Assembly: GCA_950295325.1 (NCBI GenBank)
Contig: OX485803.1
Location: forward strand, 63,999,554-64,063,553
DNA: 64,000 nt
Source: Polytrichum commune
Lineage: Eukaryota; Streptophyta; Polytrichopsida; Polytrichales; Polytrichaceae
Direction: 5' to 3'
Under the pieces are notes generated by a model that searched no databases, had not been told where the DNA came from, and saw only the letters and a list, made by a program, of their open reading frames with translations. Positions 20,901-31,414 of the stretch are shown piece after piece. A program made the position numbers and the translations under genes. Positions within the stretch are counted from its first letter, which is position 1, and every line of letters begins with the position of its first letter.

Positions 20901-22507
20901 GGGCCAAATTGGATATTGTTTTTTGGGAAGAAGTGTTTTGAGTGTTTTATACGAGGTTTTATATATAATTTATTCCTTTTTAGTTTATTGGTTTTGTAAC
21001 TATAACTATTAGCAATCCAAACATGCAACAATTTTGGATTTTCATATTCTAGATTAGTGTATTGATGTGTTAGGTTATCAAGGTGTGTGGATGTTTTTAT
21101 GAGATACATAAGGTTCCAATATGGGGAGGCATAAAAACATGGTGGTACTACTTTTGGTTTGTGTTCATGTAGGTTTTCATAACAACAACTTGAATATCCT
21201 ATCCAAATAGTGTGAGGGAAGACACGGTGAGAGGATTTCCAATATGAGGAGGCTACTATGAGCCATAATACAAAAGCAAACATGGTTGCATATGCAACCT
21301 TCATACTACCTCCTATCTTGACAAAAAGAAATTGCTATGTGCCTAATTACTACTTATGTGTGTGCAACTAAGTCTATGTGCAATGGGAGGTTAGGAGTCT
21401 TACTTGGGGGTAGTTTTTCTCAAACTATGAAGCTTCTTCTGAGCGGGAAGCGTCTTCACCTTCGGCTAGCAGCACTGTGGGCAGGCAATTCGTTGCTGGT
21501 GGGTAAAGCTTTCTCGTCCTTCGTCAGGCAGCAGCACTTTCTGCAGTTCTAGGTTCGGGCACAGCTTCGGTAGTCGTAGTTGCAGCAATTTCTCCAAGCT
21601 TGGTCTCAGCTTCAGCAGCTGCAGGTCTTCACTGCTTCCTCGTATTCACGTTTCTTGATTCGGTGCGGCTTCTCGCAGGCGTATCCGATTAGCGGGTCAG
21701 GGGTTTATCGATTTCGAGGCGGGTGGGGTGCTTGTTGGAGTGGGCTTGGAGTCTGGGGATTTGGCAGCATTCTTCGGTGGAGGATATGTCTTCGGATCAG
21801 CTACTCTGTATCAGCGGCTCGCAGCTTCTCTGCATCGGCGGTGCGGCAACTTCTTCTTTGTTGGCGGCGATCTTCTTCTCTGGCCCAGCTTCGGTGTTTC
21901 TGCTTCAGATGACTTCGGAGTGGAGAGTGTGGGGTTTATGCGTCTAGCAGTGTCCTTTTGTAGTGAGGGTTTGAACGTTTGAGGAGGCCGCGGATCTCGG
22001 TGCCCCTTCAGACTCTGAGGAGGTGGGTGGCTGGGGGGAAAGAATTTCGAGGAGCAGCAAGAGATGCCTCTTCTACTCTTGTTTCTCTCCCCCTTACCTC
22101 CGGCGGCCTCTCAGATCCTGCAAGGCTTCGCCGTTTCCGCTTCAGCCTTCCCGATCCATTTGGACCTCTAATGCAACTTCCCCAGCGAGTGTTATGACTA
22201 AGAGAGACAGATAATAGAGAATCAATGAATCGTGTCACAATATGGAAAAACACAATGTTAACATTGTGATAATGACAATGATGATGTGATGTGTGCGAGC
22301 ATATGGTTTGAATTCTCTTGTGGATTATTTTTATGTCAAAACCCATGATATATGGGAGGGAAATGAAACAACAAGGAGGGAGATTTCAACTGAGCACATC
22401 CAATCCCTAGGGTTTCAAGGTATAAGAGAGGGAGTGATATCACAAACGTTCGGGTGTAATATTCTTGAAGTTTTGAACTCCGACCAGTTCATCTGTAACT
22501 AGTGGCC
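17999..22507. other. Gene-free stretch downstream of the transposase-like gene
   Basis: No supported gene. The 21.4-22.2 kb part is richer in G and C with several overlapping short frames (Ser/Phe/Leu-rich), without motifs. The AT-rich 19.5-21.3 kb part contains one longer minus-strand frame, listed separately. The right end of the CACTA element should lie here, but I could not identify it. Confidence 0.5.
20759..21304 (-). CDS. Hypothetical ORF, 181 aa, signal-like N-terminus
   Basis: This is an ATG-initiated frame of 181 codons. The first about 20 residues are hydrophobic (MKVAYATMFAFVLWLIVASS), like a signal peptide. The remainder is rich in Lys, Asn, Tyr and His, reflecting the AT-rich DNA. 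No family is recognised and no introns or neighbours support it. It could equally be a chance frame; its length is the only argument. Confidence 0.15.
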   Translation of the reverse strand: MKVAYATMFAFVLWLIVASSYWKSSHRVFPHTIWIGYSSCCYENLHEHKPKVVPPCFYASPYWNLMYLIKTSTHLDNLTHQYTNLEYENPKLLHVWIANSYSYKTNKLKRNKLYIKPRIKHSKHFFPKNNIQFGPQLNLWNGFDIALVENMVKKNRSRFAITVLLTIVLSHVAPNFKSCCT

Positions 22508-22550
22508 AAGTCAACCAATTGATTGTTCCCACGTCCATAACCTTACTCAG

Positions 22551-22676
22551 CTCGACCAGTTCGTTTGGTGGGCCCTTAGAATATAACAGTCGGGTGCTCG
22601 AAAAGTTAAGTCTCTTGCTCAATTTTTCGAGCATCCAACTGTTATATTGTAAGGGCCCACTGAACAAACAATAGGA
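22551..22676. repeat. Foldback hairpin with about 55-nt arms (miRNA-precursor-like or small MITE)
   Basis: The inner arms 22569-22605 and about 22624-22660 pair over about 37 nt with about four mismatches, around an 18-nt loop. The outer flanks (GTTCGTTTGGTGGGCCC on the left, GGGCCCACTGAACAAAC on the right) extend the stem. The transcript of either strand would form a single long stem-loop. Size and mismatch level fit a plant miRNA precursor, but a miniature inverted-repeat element gives the same picture. Confidence 0.7.
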
Positions 22677-22690
22677 ACTAAGTAATGTCA

Positions 22691-24047
22691 TGTCAAGGAA
22701 GTGTAAGCAGGAAACAATTTACAAGTCTAGACGCAAGAAGAAAGTCTAGTACATAGAATACAAGTCCCAAGGCATCGATATGCGTAATTTTTTACTACCA
22801 AACAAACGATCCACAAATAATCTAAAAATACAGGTAGTTTGAAGATTATACAACATAAGAATGTTTCGGGCCCCCGCTTTCGATTCACATTAGCATATTC
22901 CTAGGACTTGGCACATGCCATGGTCTTGAAGATGAAAAATCTACATGAAATCCAACATGGCAAATATAGTAATAAAAAAACCTCCCAACATCAAGGAGCC
23001 ATGTCTCTCTCTCTTCCGCTTCTTGGAGGTAGGATGCCTATTTGAAGTCCGGGAGACCACGGGGCCAAACTCCTTGTAGCCAATTTGTTTGTATTTAGAA
23101 CGTCATAATTTAGACACCCATTCCCCTTACACATGAAGGCAACCTACAGTAATATACATCATGTTCCGAACTCTTAGGTTTACACTAACGGAAAACTAGG
23201 ATGTTTGTGAGTTTCTCATGGGCCCTCATATTTTGTGGCTTGTCCAAAGTCTGAGATGACCCTAAACTACCCCGTGATGGTGGAGAGGTATCCATTTCTG
23301 AATGGAGTGGTTGGCGGTTCGATTTCCATTGTGAAATCTTCTCTCTACTTGACAGGAAGAAAAAAAACCAACTATGTAGGTAGGAAGCCAAGAGCCCATC
23401 CACCGCAAGCCAGGCAGTAAACCCCACCTTGCACCAAGAGGATTCTTGAGCAGAGTAGGGCCAACATGCTCAAATTCACGTTGAATCTTCTCTCTACTTG
23501 GTTACTTATTTATTTATTTCATGCATTCACTAAATTAGAAATGTGGACTCCCCTATTCTAACTTATTTAATGATATGAATGGGGAAAAACAAATGTGAAA
23601 CTCAGACTCGGCTTATCAATCTCAAAATGTCGAGAAGGAGTTTCTTGTCCAAGAAAAGCAACCACATGTACCTAACCAAACTTGCATATACGCTTACATC
23701 ATTATAATATGTTGAGTTTGGAGACATGGACAATTGGGAATTTTGTGTGAAGAATCCTAACTTTCCAAAAACAATATGTATGTATGGTTAGATCCACTAT
23801 TCAAGATACAAATTCTCTTCGATAAGCTATTGAATTGGGATGAACTTTCTTAGACGATTTTGGGAAGACTTTGTTTGGGGCTTTAGGGGTTAAAGCCTTG
23901 GAGGGAAATAATCGGCCTTAAAGGCAGTTTGGAGCATGGTCGGCTACCAAGATGTAACAACTTCATGTAAGCTAAGTATGAAGTTCTACATTTTACAACT
24001 CCAAATTAGCTCCACTAATTATGAGTGTACCTTAATTAGTGACAAGT
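22691..24047. other. Gene-free AT-rich stretch
   Basis: Nothing coding is supported; open frames are under 85 codons and lack motifs. No repeat structure was recognised in it. Confidence 0.5.
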
Positions 24048-24380
24048 CCCGGGGAGGGCAGTGTGTTAAAAAGTTAAGGATATAGGTGCAAACAACCACT
24101 ATTTTATAGGGGGGTATTACTTTCAATTCTCTTCTTTTTTTCACATGCTATCATTACATAATTTTCTACTTTGGGTTAATAGAAAAATGGCTTGCATTAC
24201 TTATAATTCCAAATTACCTATTATTCCATACCCTAAAGTACTTTAAAGATGTCCAATGCCATTTTTGATACCCTATATTACTCTTAAGTCCATTTATAAT
24301 TTTTTGCCCCATGTTTTTAAAATACCCTATCATTTGTTTGCACGTATATTGCTACTCCAACCAATGACTACCCTCCCCGG
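24048..24380. mobile_element. Small non-autonomous TIR element with 9-bp target duplication
   Basis: GTGACAAGT occurs at 24039-24047 and again at 24381-24389, directly bordering a 333-bp segment. Its ends are inverted repeats: CCGGGGAGGGCAGT on the left and the complement of CCGGGGAGGGTAGT on the right. The interior is AT-rich and has no coding frame. A 9-bp duplication fits Mutator-like elements; 8 bp with a neighbouring match (hAT) is also possible because of one extra C at the left end. Confidence 0.75.
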
Positions 24381-24399
24381 GTGACAAGTACCCACCATA

Positions 24400-24490
24400 A
24401 TTGGGCAAAATCCTCGTGTTTCCAAGTCCCACCAATTACAAAATTGCGATGACCTTTCGGATTTCCTTTACTAATTTGAGGTATATTCTG
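24400..24490. repeat. Left part of dispersed repeat shared with 46.5-46.7 kb
   Basis: Phrases such as 'gtgtttccaagtcc' and 'atattct(g/a)ta' match 46530-46600. The right part continues at 24822-24920 ('attcctctaaa', 'atctg.aa..agtgg'). The two halves are separated here by a hairpin-rich insertion that the copy at 46.6 kb lacks. Confidence 0.6.
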
Positions 24491-24491
24491 T

Positions 24492-24821
24492 AACCGGTTG
24501 GCCGCTTTGTTTCGCCGAGGTGGCACTACACGATTGGCTCTGAGCACACATGTTTGCAGACGATAACCTTGACATCCCAACCGGTTATGATCATCTAAAT
24601 CGGATATGTTGAAGAAGACGATAGGTGACCCACTGTTTAGGTCACCTGCGCGGCTCAACAAAGCGGCCAACCGGTTACGTCTGGTAATCGTTTTATTGGA
24701 ACCGGTCTTCAGTGCAGAACAGGTTCTGTCGAGCTGGCTCGCCCTCGCGGGCTCGCCACCTTGACAGAACCGATTTTGCACCGATAACCGGTTCCAATAA
24801 AACGATTACCTAATACACATA
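24492..24821. mobile_element. Insertion made of two nested hairpins, absent from the related copy at 46.6 kb
   Basis: The first inverted pair, GTAACCGGTTGGCCGCTTTG, lies at about 24490 and its complement at 24657-24679. A small stem, AGGTGACC...GGTCACCT, lies between them. The second pair, GGTAATCGTTTTATTGG, starts at 24684 and its complement ends at 24810; its arms run about 60 bp with mismatches. The segment interrupts a repeat that is continuous at 46.59 kb, so it is an insertion. No clear target duplication was found. Confidence 0.6.
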
Positions 24822-24949
24822 GATTCCTCTAAACCGATCAATATTTCCCCTAAAGTCTTGGACTTCACGCATTTTTTCCCTCCAAACGCGGCCGATGAAT
24901 CTGCAACGAGTGGTCAGTCGTCGCGCCCGATGATCCCACGGTGGGGATC

Positions 24950-25862
24950 TTGTGGGCGACGAAGCTTATTTGAATGAGGTTCAATAAACTAAGCATTTCT
25001 AGAAGGAGTTGATGATTGGAGAAGTTCGTTCACCGATCTCCTTTAGAATCAAACAATGTTTTACGAAATTCATAGAAACTTGGACGGCTTGACGAAGATG
25101 CACTAGGCTTCTCACTATCCCTTGAAAAGATGGAACCTAGATGCGGACACTCCTACAAGCTTTGATGATAGGAATCATGTGCCATCACTCTAGTTGACAT
25201 CATGGGCTAAATCGGTTGCCGTGCGAGACATGTAAGCTGCACAAAAAACCGGCTCGGTCGTTGCCAAATGAAGAGGTGAGGCAAAAATGACACACCATAG
25301 CCGCTTGCATTTCCATGAGCCATTCACGGATCCTAAGCCATTTTCAAACGGCTTTCATGAATTCAAAGTTCCAAACACGGCCCTCAAAAGGCAAGAACCT
25401 ACAAAGCGGCTAGTGATAGATGTGACCAACGAACGTGGTCAATGTTGTGGTTGAAATTGCCGTGTATGGTGTGAGCTTAGTAGGGAATTTTATGAACATG
25501 TGCAAGCTTCTTCCACTATAATGATGACAAGTGTACGGGAAAAAATTGAACGTACTTTACCGTAGTACTTTGATGGTTTCCAACAAACTTGGATCTTATT
25601 ATCAAATGAGGTGAATGACCTTATATATATACATTTGGTCATGGTTTTATGGTGTCACCTATAATTAGCCCACCAAGTCGTGTGTGACTGGGGCCTCTTA
25701 CATTAGGTATGTGATATTTTATGAAATGGACTTCATGATTCAAAGATACCTTTGGGAGAATATATTGAGGAGTCTTAAATCAAGGTGCGTAAAGGACAAT
25801 AAGAATGGACAATAGTAGTGGTAGTTGAGGTTCTATACTACGATAGATGTTGATTTAATATG
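24950..25862. other. Gene-free stretch
   Basis: I see no coding region, structured repeat or RNA gene here. Confidence 0.5.
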
Positions 25863-26090
25863 TTCCTAAAGTTTAAAGCGGGGGAAAAAGAATACATGAC
25901 TCTGAAAAACAAGGGTTCACTTTTCGCCTTTAGTTTACAAGCCCTTAGGTATGTTACGGTTGAGACCAAACACAAATTACGTGAATTTAAAGGGTACAGT
26001 GCTAGTATTGCTACTTGATGTTATGATGTTTTTTATTTTATCATTAATGAATTGTATGATATAGAGACTTTAGTAAAAGCCTATTTTTAA
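25863..26090. repeat. Direct repeat, copy 1 (partner 32545-32770)
   Basis: About 228 bp match 32545-32770 in the same orientation at about 96 percent by eye (about nine differences). The copies lie 6.7 kb apart and bracket the 26.1-32.5 kb segment. They have no TG...CA ends and no gag-pol lies between them, so they do not look like long terminal repeats. Confidence 0.85.
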
Positions 26091-26296
26091 AAGGGGATTG
26101 ATATTTCCACACCTTTTTTGGCTAGATTCACACCTTTTTGCCTGTTCGGTTGCCGTGTCACTGAGGCGCTATATATGAGATTCTTCATGGTGCATCCGGA
26201 CCGTTGATCCACCAAGGCCCATCCAAGGGCCTCAATGATCCTAGGTGGCGGTGGGGTGGGGGGCGGGGGTGGTGCTTGCCACCAAGGCGGGGTGGG

Positions 26297-26405
26297 GCCG
26301 TGGGCTATGGAATACAATATGCACGGTTGCTTGGCTTTCGCGGCATGGTGCTCGCGGTCGCAACCTCGCTCTTGCCGTCGTAGCCTCGCTCTCGCTGCTG
26401 TACCC
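26297..26405. repeat. GC-rich dispersed repeat (inverted partner 31222-31346)
   Basis: The phrase 'tatggaatacaatatgcac' followed by a GC-rich 'gc(c/t)tcgc.ctcgc' stretch recurs in reverse orientation at 31222-31346. Matching is good near the phrase and looser in the GC-rich part. The GC content contrasts sharply with the AT-rich surroundings. Confidence 0.6.
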
Positions 26406-29107
26406 TTGCACCCGCGGTTGGTGAGTACGCCCGTCATCGTTGACGGGTGGCTACCGGAGCAACCGGTTGTACTTGGGCGTCATTGACATCGCCCGGGCAA
26501 CCAAGCCTGCCCGAGGAAAATGCAAGGGTAATGACGTCCCCTCCCCAATGAGACATGGAGGAACTCATGCTCATGATGTGAGTGCCATTTTGAATCGCAT
26601 CACACACAAAAACTCATGATGTGAGTTCCATTTTACATCTCATGACACACAAAAACTCATTGACCTAATCAAACTCAAGGGCCCAAAACATTTTAAACTC
26701 AGTAGTTGTACTGAAATCTAAACCCACACACCAATTATGTGATAATTCATGATGTGAGTGTCAGTTTACATCTATGTGTTCCACACATTCACTCTATATG
26801 AGCACTTCAAGCTTTGGGTCTTATGATCTATTCTAAAATACGTAAAAGTAAATTATATATACAACATAGTTGTAGTTGGTGGGTGTGAGGGCCTTGTCCC
26901 GTCATTCTAAGAACATGAACAAAGGGGTCAGCTTAGATCACAAGCGGACTTCATTTAATGTTTTCATATTTCATATGCAAGGGTGCAACATGTTGGGATG
27001 GCACGAGTTACAACTAGTTTCTTGCAATACATAAGAGTTCCAATTTTTTTTTTTGAAACCATGACTTCATATTAATCAAAATCATGACATAAGTGGGGAA
27101 TGATTCTCTTATTATATAAGAGTTGATATTGTCCCCCCTCTATGTTGCATTTTGAAGGGGTTGGGAGAGTTTAAAATGGAAATAACATCTCTAATTTGCA
27201 AATAACGATAATGTGTGCATACCTACTTTGTAAAATCTCACCTTGGCAATCCTAAAACATGGTTAGAGCACTAGACAATGTTGGGACATGTTGTCAATAC
27301 CAACATCTCCAATTGTATGTTGAAGGTTGAATTTGAACCAAAGAGCAGTCATTCACATGTTCCCATGATCCATCCTCACAAAATAGAAGTTGGCTTCTCC
27401 CCTTCAAATATGCAACATATGGAGTGTATGAGATCTTCACCCCTACATAAAGGAATCAACCATCAATAATTTGTAATCTTTGACCAAATAGAATTTTAGC
27501 TCCATTTTTCTATGCAAAAGCTCGTGTTTTGCAAGTTCATAAAAGGATGAGTTTTCATGTAGGCCCCTTGCCTGCCATATTCTAGTATTAATAAGGACAA
27601 ACCCGCCCAAATGTAGAGGGAATCTAGTGGGTAGGGTTCGCATGTGCCAACTACACTAAACATGATATTCACTGTCATATGGTACTTAATGTCACTATGG
27701 TAACTTTTTGGATGGCACTTCTTGTGAATAAGTCAACAAATATTGTCATTGATGATGGATGAGTTCATCCATTGTTCAAAGCCATGCCTTCTCTTGTTAG
27801 TCATTTGTGATGAAATATTGTCATGGATGACTCAAATTTGGATGAAAAATCACTTGGTTAGTGACGGTAATTACAACACTGTAAATCTTTAATCTCCCAA
27901 AAATATTACAAGGAATGACAAATAATGTTAACTTAACATCTAGTGTTGGTGACACTACCATAGTTTACAATTGGTATTGAGCAAGACAATTAACATTGGT
28001 GGCACTAAATATCATATTTAGTGTAGCTACTCCCGACTTATGAATTGAGGCCCATTAGTAACCTCCTCCTCCATGCTAAAATTGGGTCTTCAATCCTTTG
28101 GTGTCCGAAACGTGTAAGTTAAAGATTTTTTAGTGGATGCATGGAAATTTAGCGGCATGTGTCCATGGCCCCCCACATTCTAGCGGACTGCCATAATGTG
28201 TTTGGATGACGGCTTGTGCTTAACTACATACAAACCCCTCCAACCCAATATTTTCTAAAATCTAATGGATGAGCAGCCTACATGGAAACTCACCATAAGC
28301 TTAATGATCCCACACCTTGAAGTGCTTTGTGTAGAATATGTATAGGGTCTACTCTCTTGGTGATTGGTATTCCCAATTTAACAATATGGCTCAAGATTGC
28401 TATTTGATGTGTTACCGTGAGGCGTTCTTAAAATGGCCACTTCGCACTTTATGCAAGCATTTCACTATTGCGGGTGCGTAACCAATTGTTGAATGACCCA
28501 TTGTAATGTTAGGTAGATGAGTCTTTAAATTGTTATTTTTTCCAACTACCCTACTTCTTGTAAGATATGAAACACACTATGAGACTTGAGCTCAAGATGG
28601 TTAGACCCTAAATTGAGGTTTTAGCAACTCTCCTTATGATTTGTGGAGCTCGTATGAATATCTTCATGCAATGTCAAAGCAAAGATTCTTGTGCTCATTA
28701 AAGGATCATATAGAATCTCCGACCGTGTTGACTATTAAATCTAGAATAATAAAGTGATTTGAACACGAGTCCAATATATTGTAAACACATATCTTAATCA
28801 CACCCACTATCTTTCATCACATGAGAATGATGGAGCAGGTTCCATGGCCTCTCAAATGTGCAGTGAGACTAGGACCACATCACAATCACCATTGCGAAGA
28901 CCATTGTTTTCATGGATTGGAGTAGAAGTATGTGGGCCTATTGCATGCACTTCCAAATCCACATATAATTTTAGCCATTGCATGGGGCCGACAATACTGA
29001 TTCTTACTTTGTAGACACCACACCAAACCACATGCTACTCAAATATAGGCATCTAATAACCAAATATAACCAAAGATTGGTTGTCTACACTTTACATCAA
29101 ATAATAG
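26406..29107. other. Gene-free stretch with a dispersed repeat at 27.8-28.0 kb
   Basis: No coding region is supported. The 27.8-28.02 kb part matches 52.88-53.11 kb in reverse orientation (listed as a repeat). 'Actcatgatgtgag' phrases recur around 26570-26770. Confidence 0.5.
27800..28022. repeat. Dispersed repeat (inverted partner 52880-53105)
   Basis: Shared phrases include 'gaaatattgtcatggatga', 'acaaggaatgacaaataatg', 'tagtgttggtgacacta' and 'ggtgacactaaa' or close variants, in the same order on opposite strands. Copies differ by many substitutions and small indels. Confidence 0.7.
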
Positions 29108-29442
29108 AGTTATCCTTTAATTCATCATGACTTTTGGTAGGGAGTTGGTTGTTCTGCTTACAAACCCTTCCATGTTTGGTAAGTTTTTGGTGCATGCGTG
29201 GAGGTAGTGTGGAGGTTTGAACAAAGAACATTCTATATCGGTTCATGGAGGGCCAAACTCATTTTAGCACCTCTTGGCATGCCAAAATGAGTTTGACCCT
29301 CCATGAACCAATATATAATGTTCTTTGTTCAAACCTCCACACCACCTCCACGCATGCACCAAAAACTTACCAAACATGGAAGGTTTTGTAAGCAGAACAA
29401 CCAACTCCCTACCAAAAGTCATGTTGAATTAAAGGATAACTC
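29108..29442. mobile_element. Foldback MITE, 335 bp, almost entirely stem
   Basis: The left arm starts GAGTTATCCTTTAATTCA and the right arm ends with its complement. The arms stay complementary, with few mismatches, to a short loop near 29270, so nearly the whole element folds on itself. There is no coding capacity. A related, more diverged copy lies at 48404-48746. Flanking bases 'aaata' recur on both sides but are not a clean target duplication. Confidence 0.85.
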
Positions 29443-30381
29443 AAATACCACTATATTGACCCAAGCGCAAACTACAATATGCCAATTACATTGTCCTTGA
29501 ACCAAGTAAGAATGCTCACTCAATGTTCTTGCATTCATGCTAAACCCCTTAAACCTTAAACCCTAAACCCTTAACCCATAGTATTATGTCGTTCTTCTTA
29601 AAATCTGGTGAAATTTCTTCCAAGCCTTGCACTTCAAGGTTATCTTATTGATACCGGCTTAGGATGACCTTAAGTGACGGACGAGAGTTATGTCCTCCAA
29701 GAATTAAAGAGATTAACATGCAAATTCATCCAAACAGAACATGAATGTCATTATTGTTCACCCTCTTCAGTATGACACGTGTGAGAAACACAAAAAGGTC
29801 ATGTTATCTAGGTGTCGTCTTCTCATTCATATGACAAGTGGCGTAAAGTTGTCATATTACTGAGGGAATACGAAATCATCATAATAAATATGAGCTTAAA
29901 CATATATATACAACAAGTTTAGGCAATATAGATGGTATGAAATAAGAGCTTGTAACTCCAAACAAATACAAATATTTTCAAAAACTCTTGATAGAGGAGT
30001 CCAAAGAGTGTAGTTGGATTGACATCCCCCGCTACCTCATTTTATCATTAGAACTCTCAAATGAGAGACAAGCAATTGGGCCTCATGGTTGGACACATAC
30101 ACCTTCATTTTCATTGGGTTATAGCCATGCATATATTGATTGGGGACAAGGAACGGTTTTTGGATTAAATTTGGACATAGTTCCAAGATTTGAACTGTTT
30201 GGTTGATTCATAATTGAATTGTATGGGCGGACCCCCAATACGCTAGCAATATACCTACTTTTCATGATAATACATGAGTTGACAATAGATATTTGAATAA
30301 TATAATATTTGAATATGATTATATTATGCCAAAAGGACATATGTTGAACAGAGATTGGACTATATCTTTAAAATAAAGATC
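29443..30381. other. Gene-free stretch with a short telomere-type tract
   Basis: No gene is supported. 29541-29577 is a degenerate run of CCCTAAA/CCTTAAA units, the plant telomere-type motif. A plus-strand frame at 29988-30206 (72 codons) has no motif and is not called. Confidence 0.5.
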
Positions 30382-30951
30382 AGGGGGGGGGGTCATTGGC
30401 AAAAATTTAGAAAACCACGTGCGAGAAAATATAGGGTGGATTTTATTCAAGACACATAATTTTTACATTCTTTTAGATATACAATAGCGTCCTCTAAATG
30501 TAAGTTTGGGAATTATATATAATGTATGGTGTGGTTTAAGTTGTGGTATTTATTATTATTTAGATATAAAGTAGCATAAATAAAAATAAGTTTTATTTTT
30601 TAATATTTATAGATTCAACATAAATTATGTGTCATTAGTGGCATTGGATGAAAAATAAACAAATGTATGTGAACATGTGAATGAAGTTGTTGAAACGATT
30701 ACCTGGATGAAAAGTACCCTAAACCCTACCCTAAACCCACAACTCTTTATTATTTATAAATAAGATAGGGTGATTAAAATCATGCATCTTTAAATTTATA
30801 TACAATGACAGGGTGTTAGAAAATACCATCCAGTAGAAATTTAACTACTTATAGGGTAGAAAATATTCAACGAAGGAAGGTAAATACCCCCCATTAAATA
30901 GGGGGTTCTCGCACGTGTATACATAAATTAAGTGTAGGTGCGCCCCCCGTG
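30382..30951. mobile_element. Probable non-autonomous element, 9-bp duplication ATAAAGATC
   Basis: ATAAAGATC occurs at 30373-30381 and 30952-30960, bordering 570 bp. The ends are G-rich (left) and C-rich (right) and complement only loosely. Subterminal inverted copies of ACGTGCGAGAA lie near 30418 and 30907. Part of the left end ('tttagaaaaccacgtg') recurs inverted at about 33.92-33.95 kb. The exact class is unclear; the 9-bp duplication suggests a Mutator-like element. Confidence 0.5.
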
Positions 30952-31221
30952 ATAAAGATCCATTCTATTTCAAGGATCAATTTCCCTCATAATATACTCC
31001 CAAGCCTAGTGTTGAGTAATGCCTTGGCCTTGGAGTTGAGGCATGGACAAGGGCATGCGGGACACGGCGGTCCGCTCCTTTTTTTTTTAGCGGACAGGCC
31101 CCCGAAGCCCGTCCGGCACGATGTCCTATGTTGACCTGCAATGGCCGGTCTTGCAAATGCACTTCACCTGCAATGGCCGGTTACCGCCCCGTCAAAGTGT
31201 ACCTGGTCCTTTCTCTAGGTT

Positions 31222-31346
31222 GCAACAGCGAGCGCGAGGCTGCGGCGGCGAGGGCGAGGCTCCGACGGCGAGCGCGACGGTGCGGCGGCAACGGTAGCGG
31301 CTACCAAGGCCAGGCAGCTGTGCATATTGTATTCCATAGTGGGCCT
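31222..31346. repeat. GC-rich dispersed repeat, inverted partner of 26297-26405
   Basis: This is the complementary copy of the GC-rich segment at 26.3 kb, ending in 'tgcatattgtattccata'. Its periodic GCGAGG/GCGGCG content makes a short open frame that I do not regard as a gene. Confidence 0.6.
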
Positions 31347-31414
31347 CATGTCTTTTTTGGGGAGGCCAGATTTAGGGTGGTGTCGGGCCTAGTGGCTAGG
31401 CCTACTTATTATAT

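Noticed and set aside
21580-22197. Overlapping ORFs in a GC-richer patch at 21.6-22.2 kb
   Set aside because: Several phases are open at once, with Ser/Phe/Leu-rich low-complexity products; no splice pattern or motif favours one.
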